A DNA stretch of 64,000 nucleotides, from NCBI GenBank assembly GCA_958298945.1, contig OY282605.1:122446267-122510266 (forward strand), read 5' to 3'. A program made the translations under genes and the position numbers. Every line of letters begins with the position of its first letter. The stretch's first letter is position 1. The notes under the pieces were generated by a model. It worked only from the letters and a program-made list of their open reading frames with translations, was not told where the DNA came from and made no database searches. The DNA is from Atherix ibis. Its lineage: Eukaryota > Arthropoda > Insecta > Diptera > Athericidae. This document shows, piece by piece, positions 12,001-27,000 of the stretch.

Positions 12001-15000
12001 CTCTTGGTTATGGCTTCGAATCGTATCCAAGTTGTTTTTACCAAATTTTGTTTTATTTTATACTGAGGGAAATCACCCAGTAATATGTGTTCCGAGTAAC
12101 TATCCAAAACCAAATCTACTCTATTACAATTGAGACCTCTTCGAATCAAATTAAAATTGATCAAACCAATTGAATTTATGAATTGATTAACTTGAAACTA
12201 CAAATTATAAAATAATATTTATACAAATTCTTAGAAAAGAAAGTGAAAATTGGGAAATTATAGTAAAATTTATGATATACAATAAAATATTTTTAAATTT
12301 ATATAATATGACTAATAAGAGTAATAACCGTAGTAGCTCACAAAAGAAGTTGTTGTTGTCTTATATTGAATTACGCCCTTTTATTAATTTTCAATATTTG
12401 CCGAATTATTTTATATTGTTTTCTTTACAAAATTTGCATAATAATTGTTTTAATTTAACATTTTTTCTTTATATTAACTGAATTATTATTAAACAGCTAA
12501 ATTACTTTGCTTTTGTTTTAATATTATTTGGTTTTTCCCCATTTGCATAATAAAAATTTAATTATAAGAATTTTGGGAATGCTTTTGTACACAATTTTAA
12601 CATTTCAAGGGTTTTTTTAAAAAAAAAAATTATTATTTTGTCAAAATTATACCATAAATTTATAAAATAAATGTGCATGCTATTTATTGATAAGAGACCA
12701 TAAATATACAAATAATTATTTTATTTTTATTTTAAGTAATTTTTATCAAATGAATTAATTAATATTAATAGTTAATATTGCATGATCTTGGACAATTCTT
12801 TATTAATTAATGAATTTCTAGCATTTAAAATTGGTATTCCATTTTTGCTGCTCTTTCTGGAATCGTGTTATCTCTTTACATTTTCTATTGAGGAAATGTA
12901 GAAAAAATTATAATGCGACTGTTATCACTATTTTATTCTTAGGCAATATTTATTTTTGATATGCTTGCAAATAAATAAAATTTAAAATGAATAATTTATA
13001 ATATAGTATTTTTTAAAAACTTTCAGTAATCTTTGATGAATCTGATTTGAAAAAAAAAACTGCTCTCTTATCAATGTGCAAGTGTGTCCCAAAAATAACT
13101 TTTTGGATATAGAATAAAATACACATTATATTATCTTTGAAAGTTATTATTTATTCAAAATAGGTTCCATTAAACTCAATACAACGTTTGGAATGATCAA
13201 CCAGCGCATGCATAGACTTTTTTATGTCATTTATAGAAATGTTCTTCAGCACCTCGGTTACGGCTGCTTGAATGGCTGGGATATCATCATAAAATGCTCC
13301 TTTCATCTTGGTTTTCAGTTTTGGAAATAGAAAATAGTCACATGGTGATAGATCAGGCGAATACGGAGGGTGGTTGATGAGAGAAATCCGTTTTTTCATC
13401 AAAAATTCGTTCACTTTTTTGATCTTGTGAGGTGGTGCATTATCGTGCAATAAAAACAGCTGTTTCCTGCTGGATATTCGGGTCTAACACGACCAATTCT
13501 TTTCCACAAACGATCTAAAACGCCTAAATAGTATTCTCCATTAACAGTTCGACCTTCTGGAACAAATTCCTTGTGGACAATACCCTTCGAATCATAAAAA
13601 GTAATAAACATTGTCTTGATTCGAGACTTCTGAAAAAACAATTTTTTTGGTTTTGGCTCGCCTTTGGACTTCCATTCGGCAGATTGACGCTTAGTTTCAG
13701 GGTCATATGTAAAGCACCATGACCTATCACCAGTTATGATCGAATCAAGAAAGTCTGGATCGTTTTCAGCAGTTTCAACAATGTCTTTGCAATGCTCCAC
13801 ACGAGCGATTTTTTGGTCTTCATTTAATTCATGTGGAACAAAACGCGCACAGACCATTCTTTTACCCAAATCTTCAGTTAAAATTCTCCAAATAGTGTTT
13901 TTACTGGTATTTAATTCCTTAGTCAACATTCTCGTAGTAAAATTTGCATCGATACCAATGATTTCACGGACTTTTTCCACCAATTCAGCACGACTACTAG
14001 CTTTTGGACGACCTGGCCTTAGGGCGACCATTTTTAAATCGTGTAAACCACGTATAAACTTGAGTACGACTCATACAATCATCACCATAAACTTTTTCCA
14101 TCACCGTATGTCTCAGCGAATTTTTTTTCAAGTTTAACACAAAATTTTATATTTGCTCTTTGTTCCACTTTTGTTTTGTAACATTAGCACACTTTTTCTT
14201 TTATTGAAATGGCTGTAACTTTCGCATCTATTGGGTTGGTGCAAAAGTTATGACGGTTTTTTATGATCCCAGGTAAAAAAATTTTTTCTTCAGAAATGAT
14301 GAATAGTATCTTCTTTTAAATTATTGCATTATATAAAGGATGCTTTCCCTCAACTTTCTATTCAGTTTTGGCCTGGCCAGAGTACAGTGAAGAGCTCTTG
14401 TATTGTTTCAAAATGTCGGTCGATAAAGTACATTTACGTCATTGTTTACTTTATGAATTCCGTAAAGACAATACCGCGAGTGTGGCAACAAAAAACATTT
14501 GCGAAGTGTATGGAGCAGATGTCACAAAGTTCGGCAGGCACAAAGATGGTTTACAAAATTCCGATCTGGGGGTTTTTCACTAATTGATAAACCACGTACC
14601 GGGCGACCATTAAAGTCTGATGAGGACAAGTTAAAAGTCATAATTGACACCAATCCACGTCTTACCACCAGGGAGATCGCGTCGATGATGGGAGTCAACC
14701 ATACAACCGTATTAAGGCATTTGAAGCATATGGGGATGGTTTCGTGGTACGACGTTTGGATACCTCATCAATTGTCGGCTGCCAATTTATTGGATCGTGT
14801 TTCAACGTGCGTTGCTTTGAGTGCGAGACAAAAACATGAACCTTTTTTGCATCGTTTGGTAACGGGAGATGAGAAATGGATTATACCTGGACAAGCCCCA
14901 TTAACAACTTCGAAAGCCGAAATCCATCAAAAAAAAGTTATGCTTTGTGTTTGGTGGAATTGCAAGGGTATTGTGTATTTTGAACTCTTGGAACGCAATC

Positions 15001-18000
15001 AGACAATTACAGCAGAACGATATTGTCAGCAATTATCCAAATTGAACATCGCCCTTCAAAAGGATAGACCAGAATTGGTAAACAGAAAAGGGGTAGTGTT
15101 TCATCACGACAACGCGCAACCACATGTGGCTATGATGACCCAACACAAGCTAAATGAGTTGAATTGGGATATTATCAAGCATCCACCGTATTCTCCAGAT
15201 CTTGCTCCTTTCGATTTTCATTTATTCCGATCACTGCAAAACTTTTTAAATGATAAAACATTTCATACAATAGAGCAGGTAAAAACATCCCTTACCACAT
15301 TTTTCGCATCAAAATCTACGGAATTTTACACTAATGGTATTAATAAGTTGATAGAAAGATGGAAGGAGGTTATAAGACCAACCCAATATAATCCGATTTA
15401 CATGAATTTAGGTGCGTTTGAAAGAGGATGAATGTATCTTCTTAATGCGCTCCATGTTGTATGATTTAAAAATAAGTTCGGTTATTTTTGGAACACACTG
15501 TGTACAAAAAAATATTTTATTTTTATTTTGATTAATTTTTATCAAATGAATTAATTAATATTAATAGTTAATATTGCATGATCTTGGACAATTCTTTATT
15601 AATTAATGAATTTCTAGCATTTAAATTTGGTATTCCATTTTTGCTGCTCTTTCGTTATCTCTTTACATTTTCTAATGAGGAAATGTAGAAAAAATTATAA
15701 TGCGACTGTTATCACCATTTTATTCTTTGGCAATATTTATTTTCGATATGCTTGCAAATACATGAAATTAAAAACAAAAAATTTATAATATTTAAAAAAA
15801 AAATTCCAGTAATCTTTGATGAATCTGATTTAAAGGGAAAAAAATTGCTCCCTTATCAATATGTATTAATTATATAAAATTAAGTCTTTATTTGCAGTGT
15901 GGTAGTATTATCACTAAAGTATACTATACTAAAAGTTATCCAAGTTGTGGTTTGGAAAGTAAACATAAATAAAAAACTCTTAAAATTTAGATTTAGATTA
16001 AATATTTATTGCATTATATTGCGTATACCTTGTCATTATGCCGTAACATAATATTGTTCAAATGACCACCTGGATACTTATTGGAGACTTGACCCTTTCG
16101 AGATAATTTTTGATAACTTTTTCGCACATTTCAGGGTATAATTCAGCTTTAACATGGTTTTAAATACTTAAAAGTTTGCAAATTGTCTACGGAAGTGGGA
16201 TATTTTGTGTAGCCTTACAAAAAAAACCACAACGGCGTCAAACCGCACGATCTTGTTGGCCAATTAACATTACCAAACCGGAAAATTATGCATTCTGAGA
16301 ACTTCTCGTTTAATAAAGCCAAAATTTGTCTTTGTTGTGTGGATTGTGGCACTGTTTTATTAAAACTACATTTGATACAGCATAAAATCATACAGTTGAT
16401 ACTAAAAAAAAAAGTTCTGGTTAATGCCATTGCGCTCAGAATTTACGGTAACCATATCTCCTCCATTTTTTAAGAAATACGAGCTGGTGAAACCTTCAAA
16501 CCAAAGTGCATAACCAGACAGTCGATTTTCGCGGAGGTACTTCTCTATAACCACTTGTGGATTATTTAAATTTTTGCTACAGTTAAAGCATCCACGGCCA
16601 GTTCTTCCAGCCCCCAATCGGCGTATCTTATGAGTATTTCATAACCCGTTAAAAAATCTATAATTTAAATTGGCCAACCCTTAGATTATAGAAGAACTGG
16701 ATAGGCCTCTACACAAAAATTCTGTCCGAATTTTGTTGGCAATACATTCGTAGAACGCACACACATGCAATACAACAGAAACGGCGTAAATCATTGGGGG
16801 CCAATTTTATACTTCAGTATCCGATTGAAGCGTTTCGTTTAAAACCATTTTGATATGTGATGTCATTTATGCGTACGTGTAAACACATAGATTTTTTAAT
16901 ATTGCGTGTTTTGTTGTTTGTTGGAATTAGTTTTGGATATTTGCAATAAAACGCAGTATTCTATTTTAAAATATTATTTTTTTTTATTCCACTATATATT
17001 ATTTATTAAAACAGAATTATAAAGTGGGGAAGAGTATATAAAAATACAAATTGTAAGTTATTTGATTATATGAAAACAATTATGTGCACAAATTTAAATC
17101 AATTTCAAAAATGCAAAATGAATTAAATCAGAGAATGTGATATTATGCTTATGTTGAAATAAAACCACACCGCAACTTAGTAAATATAAGTTTTAATGTT
17201 AAACAAGCATAAGTAGATACAAAAAGCTTCATTATAATATAAATGTGTGTTTGTAAATGGAAATGCTAGTTTAAATAGGCATTGTACATTTAAATTAAAT
17301 TAAAAAAGTATGCATTCATTACATAGAACATTACATCAAATTCTTTATAATATAGAAGTTAATCGTATACAACATTAAAGGAAATGCTTTAAATCAAAAT
17401 TACAAGATGAAAAATTTAATGTACTTAAATAATTAATAACTAATATTCTTGACAAAAATATTATTTAGTAAATGCATTACAAAATGGTCTAATAGAACAA
17501 GCGAAAGCACAAATGCAAACAAATTTATTTAAATAATAAGCCTACTGAATATACTTTACTTATTTTAACACAATGAAAACAGCAATGGTTAATAGACTGA
17601 AAAATTCGTTCTCTTAAATTTTCTTACACACACTTTACATACACCGGCACTGAACTATTTTCTGGTAAACATTGAACTGTCAACACCACATTTGTATACA
17701 TTTATTGAATGCCAAACTTTTCACTTTTTGACCACTTTTTGTATAAAATAATTCACTAACAGGCATTTAGGCACATCACAAACTAAATTTTTGTTATTTT
17801 GTTTATTAAAAATGAAGATGTCAACTTACCGAAAGAAAGAAATTCCCGGTTTCCTCATTTCGTCGAATTTTTGGCAACGCTTTATAAAATACTTAATTTT
17901 CTGAAATAAAAACTTCCTATTAAATGTTATTAACAATATAACTATTTATATAAATACTTACTTTTTCGTAAATACTTCTAATTATATGAAAAATACACTT

Positions 18001-21000
18001 TTACTTGCATTTTCCGATGTGACAAAATAACAACTTGAAAAATGACAAGAATAGTTCATTATTTCGGTATGTTATCACATTCATGAAGAATGGCGTGTTT
18101 AAAAACTCTCCGAAAGTCTACAAAATTGAGGCGCTCTATATTTGATTGATATTTACGAAATGAATAATAAACCTAAAATAGAATTCCATTTCATATCAAA
18201 AGATTGTAGAAAAATTAAAATAGCCTATTGTTGTGTTTAAATTGTATTTTTGTTTCCAATAAGTGAATTAAAATGAATATAAATTATGCTTTTGGAATTC
18301 AATAAATTTGTATTACGAAAACAGATTCTTTGATCCATTTTTTAGAATGGGCAAAAATCGAAGAGAAGCCAAAACACGTGCAAGCAAAGAAGCAGTCAAA
18401 AATTAACTGAACATTCAAAATGGCCGAACTTGTCGGCATAAGTGAGAGACATGAGTACCAACATAACGCCAAATCGATTATACGTAACCCACGGAAATTC
18501 AAAATACGTGATACTTTTTGAACAGATCTCGTACATATAACATACGGTACGGGCTTATCTAGGTATTCTTTAATCTAAGGGCCAATCTTAAAATAAACAA
18601 ATGCCTTGACAGCTATCAAATGACAGGGGCTACACTTTTCGAAATACTAAATGGATAACCCTGTATTTGTTATTTACAATTTTTATTTTAAATATTAAGT
18701 TCATTTTTTGACTCGAATTTATTCATCTATGCGAACAATGTAAAAACTAATTGTTTTTGTGTCATTGAACATCTCAATTTAAAATTATTTCAAAAGCTAT
18801 TCAGTAATACAAATTAAAGCTTTTACTGTGTTTATTTGGACATTTTTACAATAGTTGCTTAACATCTATTTTAAATAAGTTTAAAAAAATGTTTTTAAAT
18901 GGAAAATTTGAAAATATTTATGTGATTTTTAAGAGTTAGTTTAATGCAATTGTTCATTAAAACTATGTTTAAGTTTATTGGGTTATGTAGTAAAAGTTCT
19001 TATGCCCTACAGTGTTGAAAATTGGAGTTTATCTGCAAAGTCAAACTCTACATTGAGAAAGAAAATGTTTTTCTCTGATGACAATAAAACCAAATTGGGT
19101 AACTTCCCATTTACAATAGTTAATGTACAGTTTAGAAGAAAAGGTCATTATTAACAGCCACCAAATAAAAAGCAATAATTCACATTGTATTTAAGATCTG
19201 ATTGAAAAATAAAGAACAAATCACAAAATCATTGCATTCATTTGATCATATTGTACTTGCAGGCAAAAATATCTTCATTTTCAATCCTAAAAGTCTATAG
19301 TTTCTTACATTTTCTTTGGTATTTTTTTGTTTTGTTAAATCAATTTTGATTTAATTAACGCACGTTCAGATTCACTTTCTTTCTAACATCATCAATCAAT
19401 AAGTATTCATATATAATATTATTAGCGGCTTATAGGTTATAATTATAATAGTAAAATATGAAAATATAATTTTTGCACATAATATATATTGACTGATGAA
19501 AATTGGAATACAAAAAAAAACTTTCTTAGGAAAAAGTAGATGACGGTGGTAGTTATATTGAAAAAGAAGCCAGTGAAACTGGTGCCAGAGAAGAATTATC
19601 TCCAAATCTGGCAGGATTAGAAAATATGGCCATCAGCTATTTACCTTTGCATTTGGATTATTTAGCTGTTGTTGAGGCGTCAAGAACAATTAAGAATGCT
19701 GTCGAATATGAGTTGATAGTACGGACGAAAGACTCGATAGAGAGTGAAGTATTTTGTCGATTAGTTATTATAGAAAAACCATGGATTATGGTAGAAACTG
19801 GTGATAAAGAAAGAATACTCGAACAGTCGAACTGTTCATCGCCAGCCGATATTGATGTCGAAGCGAATTTGAATAAGTATAAAGGACATACCGTTTTTGA
19901 TAGGTCAAATACCATGACAACAAGTGGTAATTTGAAGGATATTGAGATGGATATTGTTCAAGATAGACGACGAACTACTAGTATACCTAGAACCTCAAGT
20001 ATAACAACAACGACGAGCACAGAAATGCCAGCGGTAAGTACGATTCCTTCAGTTGATTTAAAACATGAACAAGAGGAATCAGAGAGACCCGGTGAAAATA
20101 GTGATCCTTCAAATGGTTTTAACGATGATGCTATGAAATTGTTGGACAGTTTATTTGCAGTAAATCTACCAGTACAAGAAAGTTCGATTCCAGCTGCAAC
20201 TACAGAGATCTCTGATAGACAGGCTGTTTCCGAGGAGCCGTTTGTTAAGCAAACGGTTACTCCAAAGGAAGATTGTAACTATCAAGAGCGTGTTCCTTTC
20301 GATGAGAATATGGAATCAGTAACACACACCAACAATATCGATGATGCTTTCCAAAAAGAGATTGATGATTTTTTTAATTTATACAATGCATACGTTGATA
20401 ACGATTCGAATGATAAAAAAAGTACAGTTTCTCAAATGGAACATGAAACAAACTCCTATGATAGACAATCGAATTTGAACAGAATACCTAGTAATATTGA
20501 ACAAGTCGATGGATATCAATACACTAAACCCAAAATTGAAGGTGCTGTTGTCTATTATGATAGGGAAACTTCATATATCACCGAGCCATTCGAACAAAGC
20601 ACATCTTCACTAGATGGAAAGCAAAAAAGGCATTCGCTCGCCAAAGAAATGTACGTGGAAAATATAGCTGAAAATGCTCTTAAACAATTGGATGATGCTG
20701 ATCCTGATGATTTTAAACGCATTCTTATTGAATTAATTGATTTTACATCGTTGAAAACATCACAAGGAGATCTTTATTATATAAAATTTGTATATCGTGA
20801 TAGTCATTGTATTGAAGAAGTGGACAATTCATCTGATTGTTTATCGAATTTAATTGATGGCTCCAGCAAAATTTGCAATATCGAAGTTGAAGTATCTGTA
20901 AGTTTCAAAAACAAAAAAATATAAATATTCTTTTTTTTTAATTGTTGACTAAAAAAACCAAAAAAAAAAAGGCAATTAATATAGGCTTCTTCTTTGCAAA

Positions 21001-24000
21001 ATATATTCTTTTTCCGTTTTTTTTTTTGGTGGCGTTTTAAAGCTGTGGCTAAATAGAATATGCTAGAAAATTTCTTCTAAAATCAATTAATGATAAATAA
21101 TAAACATTTTCGTAAAATATATACACCGATTTTTTGAGTGTCATAGTTTTTATTACTATCTAAATTGATTTGGATTTGGATTCTATTTAACTTTTTAATT
21201 GGTTGGTTATTAATACTTTTTTTTGAATTTTTCTCAAAAAGAACAATTTAAAATTTGTTTGTTTGCTTATTTCCATATAAGATTTCCTTACACATTGAAA
21301 ATTTGGATGTATTCAACAAAATACATCTTGTAAACATAGTTAATCCAAAAAAAAAACAATTTTTCCTTTACATTATCTTATGTGTACTATTTTCATAGAA
21401 AAAAAATATTATTCGTAGTCATTATTAAAAAAAAAACATAATATTTTGGATTAAAAGTTATTTTATGATAAACAAATTCAATCATAAATATTGGTGATTC
21501 CCCGGTTAAAAATTTTTAAATTTATCAAAAAGTATTAATTTTGTTTCAAAACTAAATTTTAATATTTAAAAATTAAGATGTAAATAATAAATCAATTCTA
21601 AATTTAAATAATATTCAAGAGTGTGTAAATTGAAGTAGGAGTTGACAGAGTATTGCGAATTATTATTATAGAATTTATGTTTGATATTTTAAAATAAACA
21701 GTTAGTGTTCACTTTTATTATGTTAATAAATATCTAAAATTAGAATACCATATATAAAATTGTCTCGTTTAGTATAGAGTTTTCAACAAGATATAATTTC
21801 CATGGTTCTCTATTTTTAAAAATTGTGGAATTATTAAATTATTTGATAAATACTGAAAAATTTTCTGTGTTAATGTAGAGAAAATGAATAGCACAATTTT
21901 TTAAACAATTTCATCGGACAAATTATTAAATTAAAACGTATGATTAAAATATTGTTATTAATAAAATTTAGTAAGTACGAGGTCTGTTCAAAAAGTATCG
22001 CGAATTTTGAATTTCTGCGGGTTACGTATATTCGATTTTCGACTTTTTTTGTGGCGTTATGTTGGCACTCATATCTCACACTTATGCCGACAAAGTTTGG
22101 CCATTTTGAATGTTAGTTAATTTTTGACAGCTTCTTTGCTTGCACGTGCTTTGGCTCGTCTTCGATTTTTGCCCAATTTAGACCAAAAACAGCATCGCAT
22201 TAACATTGCCAAGGAGCTGTTGGACTCTGTCCGCGACGACACAAATTTGCTCCAGAGGATCATAACTGGTGACGAATCATCGGTTTATGGTTATGATGTG
22301 GAAACCAAAGCTCAATCATCCCAATGGAAGCTGCCGCACGAGCCAAGACCAAGAAGGTTTTGCTTACAGTTTTCTTCGATTGCAGGGGCGTGGTGCATCA
22401 TGAGTTCCGCCACAGAGTAGAACGGTCAATAAGGAATATTATCTGCAAGTTATCCTCAAGTTGCGCGAAGCAATGCGCCAGAAACGCTTGGATTTGTGGA
22501 AGAACAAAAAATGGCTTTTACACGCATGTGCGCGATTTTATTTGACCAAAAATAATACACTAATAATGCCCCAAATCTGGCCCCCTGTGAATTTTTCTTG
22601 TTCCCAAAACAGATTCTTTGATCCATTTTTTGGAATGGGCAAAAATCGAAGATGAGCCAAAACTCGTGCAAGCAAAGCAGCTGTCCAAAAATTAACTGAA
22701 CATTCAAAATGGTCGAACTTGTCGGCATAAGTGAGAGACATGAGTACCAACATAACGCCACATAAAATCGAAAATCGAATATACGTAACCCGCGGAAATT
22801 CAAAATTCGCGGTAGTTTTTAAACATACCTCGTATAACCTGTTTTTAAGGGTTATACGAGGTCTGTTTAAAATAATTTATCATATTGCCAAATTAAACTG
22901 AATAAAGAAAAATACTCTAATAAATCTGAAATTATATTTACAATTTGAGTTAATTTTTATTTTGAACTCAAGTTAAATAAAAATTGTAAATTAATTTATG
23001 TAAAATATAATAAAACAAAATAAATCTTCTTTAAAACTTTACTACTAACAGTAAGTATTACTAATAATTGTTAATAGAAACCATTTTTTTTTCTCTATGT
23101 ATAATTAATTATAATATAATTAAATATTTTTCTGGTTATTGTTAAAAAATATTTTAATTATATACATTTTTATGCGTTTCGAGTAATTACATTTTATACA
23201 AAAAAAAACAACAAAATGGCAATTGAAATGTTCATGGTAAATACAGTGATTGAAATACGAAATTAGAATAATATTTACTTAAATTTTATAATGCATAAAA
23301 ATCATTGAAACGGAATTTCGGGCCATTAATTCTTTTTTGGTAATTTTTCCTATTTATATAATATGTATTAAAATTGTTACCATTTTTTAAAATGCTTTTT
23401 AAACTCGATTTTTTGAGTTTGTAAAGAACATACAAAAATATTACAGAAAGTGGATTAAAAAACGCACAAGTTGGAAATTAACGAAATTCGAATATTTAAC
23501 CAAATATTTTAAGTAGAAAGTCTTCGTTTTATACGAGGTTTGTTCAAAAATTATCGCCAATTTTGAATTTCCGCGAGTTACGTGTATTCAATTTTTGATT
23601 TTTTGTGGCGTTATGTTGGTACTCATTCTCTCGCTTATGCCGACAAGTTCGGCCATTTTGAATTTAATATTTGACACCTGCTTTGCTTGCACATGTTTTG
23701 GCTCGTCTTCGATTTAAGCCCATTACAAAAAATGGATCAAAGAATCTGTTTCGGGAACAAGAAAAAGTCACAGGGTGTTGTTTTTGGCCAAAAATTCGCG
23801 AACAAGCAACGATGCGTGAGCACGGGCGTTATCATGGTGCCAAAGCCAATTTTTGTTCTTCCACAAATCCTGGCGTTTCTGGCGGATTGCTTTGCGCAAC
23901 TTGCGCATAACTTACAGGTAATATTCCTTATTGACTGTTCTACCCTGTGGCAAGAACTCATGATGCACTACGCCCCTGTAATCGAAGGAATCTGTAAGCA

Positions 24001-27000
24001 AAACCTTCAGATTCGACCGAACTTGGAACTTTTTTCGGTCTTGGCTCGTGCGGCAGCTTCCATTGGGATGGTTGAGCTTTGGTTTCCACGTCATTACCAT
24101 AAACCCATGATTCGTCACCAGTTATGATCATCTGGAGCAAATTTAGGTCATCGTGGACAGAGTCCAACAGCTCCTTAGCAATGTTAATGCGATGCTGTTT
24201 TTGGTCAAAAATGGGGAAAAATCGAAGACGAGCCAAAACACGTGCAAGCAAAGCAGCTGTCAAAAATTAACTGAACATTCAAAATGGCAGAACTTGTCGG
24301 CATAAGTGAGAGACATGAGTACCAACATAACGCCACAAAAAATCGAAAATCGAATATACGTAACCCGCGGAAATTCAAAATTCGTGATACTTTTTTAACA
24401 GACCTCGTACATTATTATTATTTTTTTATTATTAAAATATTGCATATTTTATGAAGTGAATTAATATAAACAATTTTGTTCAATAAAACGTGTGGTTTCA
24501 ATAGGGTAAATGAAATTTTTAAAAAATGCCTCGAACTGACGAGATAATTGTTCACTGATGTAATATGTCCAAAAAAATTTTCTAAGACCGTAAATGGTTC
24601 TAGATTCAATATAGAATATATCTACTTCAATCATTTATCATCAAATAAATAAGTAATTGGTCTAATTGCAATTAATCTCATCTTTTTATTTTTTTTTATT
24701 GTCCTGCAAATAACTTGCAAAATAAATTCATTAATTAAAAATCAAAACCTTTTTTGTATATTATTTCTTTTGTTTTTGCTTTGAATTTTATAAAAAAAAA
24801 TTTTCACTTAATTTGATAATATATTTCGTTATTAACAAAATTATTCAAATTTCTAAAAATTATTTTTTTTTTAAAAAAAAGTTTCTTTTTATTATAAATA
24901 TTCTCTTAAAATTTATTTGTGCTGTTTTGTTTTTTTTAGGACTCGGAAAATGTTAAATTAACTCGTTCAGGGTGTGCTGGTGAAAATGATGAATCTCATC
25001 ATAAAAATCGTCGTTCGGTAAAACATGGAATTCCCGGTGGTGTTACGCCTCTGGAAGAGAATGAGTTCGACGATGTTAAGGGAATTGTAGAAGAATCTCT
25101 TAATTCATTGTTTACTCGTGGCGAAGGACCCGATTACAAGTAATTTTTTATTTGTTTTAAAAAACTATTTTGTCTTTGTTAAAGAATAAAGGAGCAATTT
25201 TTTTTTTTAAATCTATTATTGCAGATTAAATAAAATTTACAGTGCTTCACGGCAAGTTGTTGCCGGTTCTTTATATCAAATTGAAGCCGAAATTCTTACA
25301 TCAGAAATGCACAAAGTAAACTGTTCACTACAAATTTGGACCCGACCTTGGATTAAACAAGAAGGAAACGAATTGCAAATTAAATGTGGCGAAAGTGAAC
25401 AATTGAAACACAGATACCGTCGATCAGTTCCTGGACAAGTTCCCGGTAGTTTTTCTGTAGTCGAAAATCATGAACTCGAACATATAAAACATCTGGCAGA
25501 GGAATCATTAGATTCGCTTAGTACTAGAGGAGAGGGCCCCAATTACAAGTAGAATATTTTTAATAATTCTTATTTTTAATAAATTGTTCATTTTTCTTTT
25601 CTTTGAAAATGTTTATTTTTAAGAATAAAAAGGATATTCAGTGCTATGAAGAAAGTTGTATCTGGTTATGTGTATAGAATTTACGCAGAAATATCAACAA
25701 GTGATACGACAAGCAAGAATTGTACTATGGATATTTGGAGTCGTCCATGGATTAAGGATCATGGAAACGAATTGACTATTAAATGCAATGATAACAACGA
25801 TGAAATAAAACATACATATAACCATAGAAATCAGAAACGAAATAAGAAGACAAAATTATCACCAAGAGCTGATATGCTTTTTGAAAAGTTTTTATTCAAA
25901 TATAATAGAAAGTATAATAATAATAGAGAGCTTAAAAAACGTTTGGCTATATTCAAAAAGAATTTGGCAATTATTGATCAGCTCAATGAATACGAAAAGG
26001 GTACTGCAATCTATGGGATAACTGAATTTGCTGATATGACTACAGATGAGTACAAAATGCGTACAGGACTTTTGTCAAGAGATGACTTTGAAAATTACAT
26101 AAGTAATCCCATTGCTGATATTCCAAATATTGATTTACCGAAATCTTTCGATTGGAGGAAGCGTGGTGCCGTTACCATTGTATAATATTTTACAATATTC
26201 TGTAGATTTTTTTCTAAATGATTTTCTTGTAAATTTTACAGGTAAAAGATCAAGGAGCTTGTGGTTCGTGTTGGGCTTTCAGTGTAACAGGAAATATTGA
26301 AGGTTTACATGCAATTAAAACGGGACAGCTAGAAGAGTATTCGGAACAAGAATTGCTTGATTGTGATACAATTGATAGTGGATGCGGTGGTGGTTTGCCC
26401 GACAATGCTTACAAGTTAGTTAATTTGAATTGCCAATCATTAATTTTTTTTTTGTACTTAACATAGAACTTTTCCATTTATATCGATAGAGCAATAGAAG
26501 ATATTGGTGGTCTCGAATTAGAAGATCAGTATCCATACAAAGGTCGAAAATCACAATGTCAATTCAATAAAAAATTGACAAGAGTTGAATTGGCAGGAGC
26601 GGTTGATTTGCCTAAAAATGAAACTGCAATTGCTCAATGGCTGGTAGCAAATGGTCCAATTTCAATTGGTATTTCATAAAAATAAAATCTAAATTTTTAG
26701 AAAGGCATAAATATTAATGTAATTTTATATTAACAGGTATAAACGCAAATGCTATGATGTTCTATCGTGGCGGAATCTCACATCCTTGGAAATTGCTGTG
26801 CCGACCAGGTGGTCTCGATCATGGTGTACTGATTGTTGGTTATGGAGAATCTTCATATCCTCGCTTCAATAAGATATTACCCTATTGGATTGTAAAGAAT
26901 TCATGGGGACCGAAGTGGGGTGAACAAGGATATTATCGCGTATATCGTGGCGACAATACATGTGGCATCAACTCTATGGCGAGCTCAGCAGTTTTAAAAT

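Larger units (their letters stand above)
13079..15503 (-). mobile_element. Outer mariner element, interrupted by a second mariner
   Basis: Inverted ends AGTGTGTCCCAAAAATAAC (13081) and GTTATTTTTGGAACACACT (15481-15499) delimit it. The minus-strand transposase runs from about 14190 to 13151. It shows the mariner N-terminal helix-turn-helix ([18 protein letters not shown]), the first catalytic region ([17 protein letters not shown]), HDNAPPH and [17 protein letters not shown]. At least two frameshifts break it, one near 13440 and one near 14040-14100. A different mariner sits at 14231-15386, just upstream of its start codon, so the outer element is older. Confidence 0.85.
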
